From the NCBI RefSeq assembly GCF_001276715.1, contig NZ_LIUQ01000003.1, forward strand, positions 168,334-232,333: a DNA stretch of 64,000 nt. The letters run 5' to 3'. The notes under the pieces are model-generated. The model was not told the origin of the DNA and did no database searches. It was given only the letters and a program-made list of their open reading frames with translations. The position numbers and the translations under genes are program-made. Every line of letters starts with the position of its first letter. The stretch's first letter is position 1. Positions 60,726 through 64,000 of this stretch are shown one piece after another. Source of the stretch: Planktothricoides sp. SR001. GTDB taxonomy: Bacteria; Cyanobacteriota; Cyanobacteriia; Cyanobacteriales; Laspinemataceae.

Positions 60726-61949
60726 CTAAACCGTCAAAGTCAAATCATAAGTTGTATCCCCTTCGACTCGTAAAACTCGGACATAGTAAACTCCCGCTGT
60801 TAAAGGATCTTCAACTCTTTCGGCAAGGGTGCCAGTGTTCTCAGAAGATTTGCGAATATCAGCCTCTTCAATTATGCCATTACCGTCGTCTTGAATTAGT
60901 TGAATATCCGCATTGGCACTTAAGTTATTCATCACCGCTCTAAAAGTGGCATCGGATTCAAGTCTAAATCGATAGATATCGGCGATATTAGAATCACTCA
61001 GAGAACCATTGTCAATGGTTAGAGTTCCGTTGAGAGTCCCCAAATCCTCAGCTTCAGTTAAATCGTTGATATCTTCTTGCTGATTAGTATTCCCGGTGTT
61101 CGTTGGGGTTTGAGTGTTATTCGTGCCACTACCACTGCTGGTCACGGGTTGACCATTAATGGTGAGAAAATCATTAACATCAATTACCCTGGAGGAAACT
61201 CCTTCGAGGATGGCAATGACTTTTCCGGTGCTTTTTAAGGAGAAAACGGTACTTTCAACCAAGCTGTTATCTCGACTAATGGTGGTGGCAGATGCCCATG
61301 TGAGATCGTCAAAACTAATATCGTTTTCATCAATCACCAGAAAATCTTCGGTATCGTCGTAGTCTGTGATTAAGGTTCGTCCCAGTGATTGCAAGACAAA
61401 GCGATCGCTCCCAGTCCCCCCGGTTAAAGTATCGTTCCCTCTGTCCCCCCAAAGAAAGTCATCACCAAATCCACCAATCAAGATGTCATCCCCTTGACCT
61501 CCGCGCAAAGTATCTGAACCATCACCCCCAAGAATTTCATCATTCCCTTGGTTGCCATTGACAAAATCATCGCCAATATCCCCATATAGGGTGTCATCTC
61601 CTTCTCCCCCGGATAGATTATCACTGCCATTGCCACCCCGGAGGATGTCATCACCATCTAGACCAAACAGAAAATCGTCTCCCGCATTCCCTTGGAGTAA
61701 ATCATTTCCTAAATCACCAAACAAGGTGTCATTTCCGTCGTCCCCAAATAAGGTGTCATCGTCTCTACCCCCGTAGAGGAGATCGTTTCCTTCGCCCCCA
61801 AACAGCAAATCATTGCCTCGGTTGCCATTAAGCAGATCATCCCCTAAGAGTCCTCTGAGGGTATCATTTCCATCCAGGCCCTGAATCGTATTCGCTAGGT
61901 TCGTGCCGATAATTTCGTTAGGGTCGAGATTACCAAGAATCGTTGTCAT
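60726..61949 (-). CDS. RTX calcium-binding repeat protein with PPC domain
   Basis: A 407-residue protein. Residues 10-185 hold about 16 RTX nonapeptides of the GGxGxDxUx type (LDGNDTLRGLLGDDLLNGNRGNDLLFGG), which fold on calcium into a beta roll. A connecting beta domain ends near 270. A Ser/Thr/Asn-rich linker precedes a pre-peptidase C-terminal (PPC) domain at about 290-407 (DLTEAEDLGTLNG..., ADIYRFRLESDATFRAVM..., AGVYYVRVLRVEG). RTX proteins are usually exported by a type I system without a signal peptide. No protease or lipase domain is present, so it may be a surface or structural protein. No export genes are in the window. Confidence 0.9.
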   Translation of the reverse strand: MTTILGNLDPNEIIGTNLANTIQGLDGNDTLRGLLGDDLLNGNRGNDLLFGGEGNDLLYGGRDDDTLFGDDGNDTLFGDLGNDLLQGNAGDDFLFGLDGDDILRGGNGSDNLSGGEGDDTLYGDIGDDFVNGNQGNDEILGGDGSDTLRGGQGDDILIGGFGDDFLWGDRGNDTLTGGTGSDRFVLQSLGRTLITDYDDTEDFLVIDENDISFDDLTWASATTISRDNSLVESTVFSLKSTGKVIAILEGVSSRVIDVNDFLTINGQPVTSSGSGTNNTQTPTNTGNTNQQEDINDLTEAEDLGTLNGTLTIDNGSLSDSNIADIYRFRLESDATFRAVMNNLSANADIQLIQDDGNGIIEEADIRKSSENTGTLAERVEDPLTAGVYYVRVLRVEGDTTYDLTLTV

Positions 61950-62205
61950 AGATCAAAAATTTCTCCAAATACTAATAATGACTTTTAGGTGACAGACTCA
62001 ACCACAATCCTCCAGATCGGGTGAGTCTCGGTGTTTCACTCATCTTCTTACTCATCCTAGACCAAGATTCACAATCATTTATTTTTTGCCAGACTGAGGC
62101 ATAATCCCCATATTTAGTGTCAAATTCAGGCTGATAGAATAAATAACCTGACAAATGGAGTGCCGGGAGTCATTCCTCAGTGCGGGGGTATAATTGATAA
62201 ATTAT

Positions 62206-62236
62206 AAAACGCCACTTGAAACAGCAGTGGCGTTTT
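62206..62236. terminator. Rho-independent terminator
   Basis: A perfect 11-bp stem (AAAACGCCACT / AGTGGCGTTTT) with a 9-base loop. It lies 11 bp after the stop of the minus-strand gene at 62247, with T-runs on both sides, so it can work in both directions. Confidence 0.8.
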
Positions 62237-62246
62237 ATGGTTAATC

Positions 62247-62510
62247 CTAATCAGACAATTCCTTCAGCAATTCCGAGTAAATCATCGCAGCCACCTTTCG
62301 CATAGTTGCACCACGAGCGGCATAAAGTGCTTTTCCGTTGAGTTTTTGCAAGGATCCATCAGGCAGTAGCAGGTAAGCACGGTTCAGCCAATACTCAAGA
62401 ATTCGGTGAACGGTTGGTGTTTCAACAAACTTTTTGTTGAATTTGCCATTCTCTTTGAGTGACATTTCAAACTTGTTATTGATGTACAGCCACATTATCG
62501 ATCGCGCCAT
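62247..62510 (-). CDS. Small hypothetical protein beside the tail-fibre gene
   Basis: An 87-residue frame with protein-like, helical sequence (VETPTVHRILEYWLNRAYLLL, PDGSLQKLNGKALYAARGAT, MRKVAAMIYSELLKELSD). No family is recognised. Start choice is open: ATG at 62510 has AGGA too close, and internal ATGs at 62495 or 62465 are alternatives. It ends just before a good terminator. Its position next to a phage-like fibre gene suggests a prophage accessory gene, but this is a guess. Confidence 0.5.
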   Translation of the reverse strand: MARSIMWLYINNKFEMSLKENGKFNKKFVETPTVHRILEYWLNRAYLLLPDGSLQKLNGKALYAARGATMRKVAAMIYSELLKELSD

Positions 62511-62742
62511 TCCTGACCCTTTTGCCTTGGACTTTGAATTGACAGTAGCGCCTCTTAGAAAATATTTAGAAAATATTTATGCTTTTGTTACTCCAAGTTT
62601 AAAAGTCCATCCCGTTGGTTCACGAGGAAACAAGGAATTGCGAATGACTCCGAATCCTGAAATGATTGAGCACGCAAATGCACTGGGAATTAGATACTTT
62701 GTTAGATAATTAATTGTCAGTAAACCAGAAAATAAGGGTTTT

Positions 62743-64000
62743 ATGGGCGGACTTATAACACCCAATGAAATTGAATCAAATCTTTCCTCTAATCGTTTAT
62801 ACCATAATTATTTTACTGCTTCTACTGTACCTAAAAATTCTGATAAAAGATGGCAATTTAAAATCCCTAGAAAAATAATAGGGTGTCGGGGATTTGTTTT
62901 TTTAGTTGGATGTTCTATTAATTCCGCCCCAAACCATTGGCGTCTTGGTTGTACGGTCCAGTATGCCTCTTACTCAAGTCCAGACTCCACGAAAATTTTA
63001 GACCCTGATGCAATTAATTTAATTAGGGTTGAAGAGCGAAAACAATGCATATTGAATTCATACACCCTCTGTATTTGGCCAGACTTAAATGCTCAACAAA
63101 CTTGTCTAATTATTGATTTTACTCATTGGTTGATGGACGCGACAATTGAGATTTTCTGGTACAACGTAGAGTATGAGACAAATTTTTTTAGCAAGCTCCG
63201 AGAATCCTTAACCGGAATTTTCGGAGATGCAGCCTACCTTGATAACAATTTGGGTGAATACATTAACTCAAGAGTTCAAATAAGCCTTGCAGATCATGTT
63301 GTCAACGAAAATGCCCACAATCAATATTTAAAGTCTGACGACGCATCGCAAATTTACTTAAAACTTTCAGACTTTGACGTGGCGATCGCTGACTCAAACG
63401 CTTTAAGCATTGCGCTAGACCCTTATTTGCTGAAATCTCAAGCTAACTTAACGTTTGTCCCGAAAGAGACTTTCGAGCAAGAAAGGACATTTACCGATGA
63501 GGCAGTTCAGGAAGCAAAAGACATAGCTGCCGCTGACCTTGCATCTCACGTGGCGGCAAGCAATCCCCATAATATTTCCCCAGAAGCGATCAGGGCTCTC
63601 GAAGAAGGGTTTAGAAGTCATAACCACGAGGAAAGGTACGCAGCCATAGAACACTCACACGATGAAATTAATCCGCAAGGGAATTTACAGGTCAATTCTC
63701 TAACTCTTAGTCAGCCTTTGGGGATTTTAGGTGGCGGCACTGGGGCGAGTACCGCTGCCGCCGCATCGCATACTCACACGGGCGCTCAAATTTCTGGGAA
63801 TATCCCTGGAAATGCTGCCAATATTACTGGGATAGCTGCGATCGCGAATGGCGGCACCGGGGCAAGTACCGTATCAGCGGCACGAACTAATTTACAAGTA
63901 GGAATAAGTGAAATTTCTGTTACTTTTAATACAGGATGGGATAATTATAGTTCATCCTGGTTTTTACAAGTTAATAAGTTTTCGAGTTTAGTTGTTATAA
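62743..64000 (+). CDS. Phage-type tail-fibre protein, 5' part (cut by window edge)
   Basis: The frame is open from the ATG at 62743 (MGGLITPNEIESNLSSNRLY) to the end of the window, 419 codons without a stop. Residues 1-150 are a beta-rich head with VYxNVEYE-like strands. A helical, alanine-rich stalk follows (VQEAKDIAAADLASHVAASNPHNISPEAI). Then come the tail-fibre repeats: GILGGGTGASTAAAASHTHTG and ANGGTGASTVSAARTNLQ, the GGTGAS motif of phage tail-fibre repeats. These proteins bind host surfaces at the tips of tails. The neighbours beyond the window should show whether this is a prophage, a tailocin or a stand-alone adhesin. Confidence 0.75.
   Translation, partial: MGGLITPNEIESNLSSNRLYHNYFTASTVPKNSDKRWQFKIPRKIIGCRGFVFLVGCSINSAPNHWRLGCTVQYASYSSPDSTKILDPDAINLIRVEERKQCILNSYTLCIWPDLNAQQTCLIIDFTHWLMDATIEIFWYNVEYETNFFSKLRESLTGIFGDAAYLDNNLGEYINSRVQISLADHVVNENAHNQYLKSDDASQIYLKLSDFDVAIADSNALSIALDPYLLKSQANLTFVPKETFEQERTFTDEAVQEAKDIAAADLASHVAASNPHNISPEAIRALEEGFRSHNHEERYAAIEHSHDEINPQGNLQVNSLTLSQPLGILGGGTGASTAAAASHTHTGAQISGNIPGNAANITGIAAIANGGTGASTVSAARTNLQVGISEISVTFNTGWDNYSSSWFLQVNKFSSLVVI

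Noticed and set aside
62434-62709. Plus-strand frame ending ANALGIRYFVR
   Set aside because: It overlaps the better minus-strand gene, has no ribosome site, and no family is recognised, although its second half looks somewhat protein-like.
1-64000. tRNA and rRNA genes
   Set aside because: No T-loop or acceptor arrangement and no conserved rRNA stretch was recognised by eye; a dedicated scan could still find one.

Overview
The window looks like chromosome of a filamentous, oxygenic cyanobacterium, probably Oscillatoriales-like. The evidence is a complete psbO gene for the photosystem II manganese-stabilizing protein, very frequent HIP1 octamers (GCGATCGC), heptamer short tandem repeats between genes, and many copies of the palindromic interspersed element AGAAACCCGGTTTCT. 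No tRNA or rRNA gene was recognised.

Layout. 1-11.7 kb: six co-directional genes spaced about 100 bp apart. They encode two tandem Cache-HAMP-cyclic-nucleotide-binding receptors (the first cut by the window edge), a membrane-anchored WD40 propeller with an Ig-like front half, a membrane protein with repeated beta modules and a collagen-like tail, a pentapeptide-repeat protein and a TPR protein. 12-21 kb: mostly minus-strand housekeeping and accessory genes (AAA ATPase, GNAT, argF, DUF433/DUF5615 pair, scpB, YccF, Trp-rich TIGR02450, PspC), a Uma2 nuclease, a Ser/Thr kinase, and the decayed start of an FdhF-type oxidoreductase. 21.6-28.6 kb: a 1524-residue hybrid sensor kinase, an S9 peptidase and a tiny ribbon-helix-helix protein. 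28.9-33.7 kb: an MscS channel and a glycine-betaine-type ABC importer (proV, proX, proW), a plausible osmotic-stress group. 33.9-44.6 kb: a STAND/NB-ARC ATPase with a phased repeat array at its start, a secreted cysteine-containing protein, an AMIN-domain protein, LapA-like, phosphoglucomutase family, cobyrinate diamide synthase, threonine synthase and a MoaD/ThiS-like carrier.

44.6-55.9 kb: a complete type I CRISPR-Cas locus of the MYXAN (dev-like) kind: cas6-cas3-cas8a1-cas7-cas5-cas4/cas1-cas2 on the minus strand, followed by a 15-repeat array. The oldest-looking end of the array is broken by two small inverted-repeat elements, one inside a repeat with a TCA target duplication. CRISPR-repeat-like hairpins lie about 30 nt before the start codons of cas6 and of cas4/cas1, and the whole locus is bracketed by two identical 37-bp bidirectional terminator sequences. 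56-64 kb: a repeat field, a histidine kinase with a degenerate ATP lid, psbO, an unknown 121-residue protein, an RTX/PPC protein, and at the edge the beginning of a phage-type tail-fibre gene.

A recurring theme is small non-coding inverted-repeat elements sitting at gene ends. In at least four genes (proW, cobB, cas6, uma2-like) the last codons and stop are supplied by such an element. The most promising lead for undescribed biology is the pair of Cas6-type hairpins in the 5' leaders of the cas transcripts.
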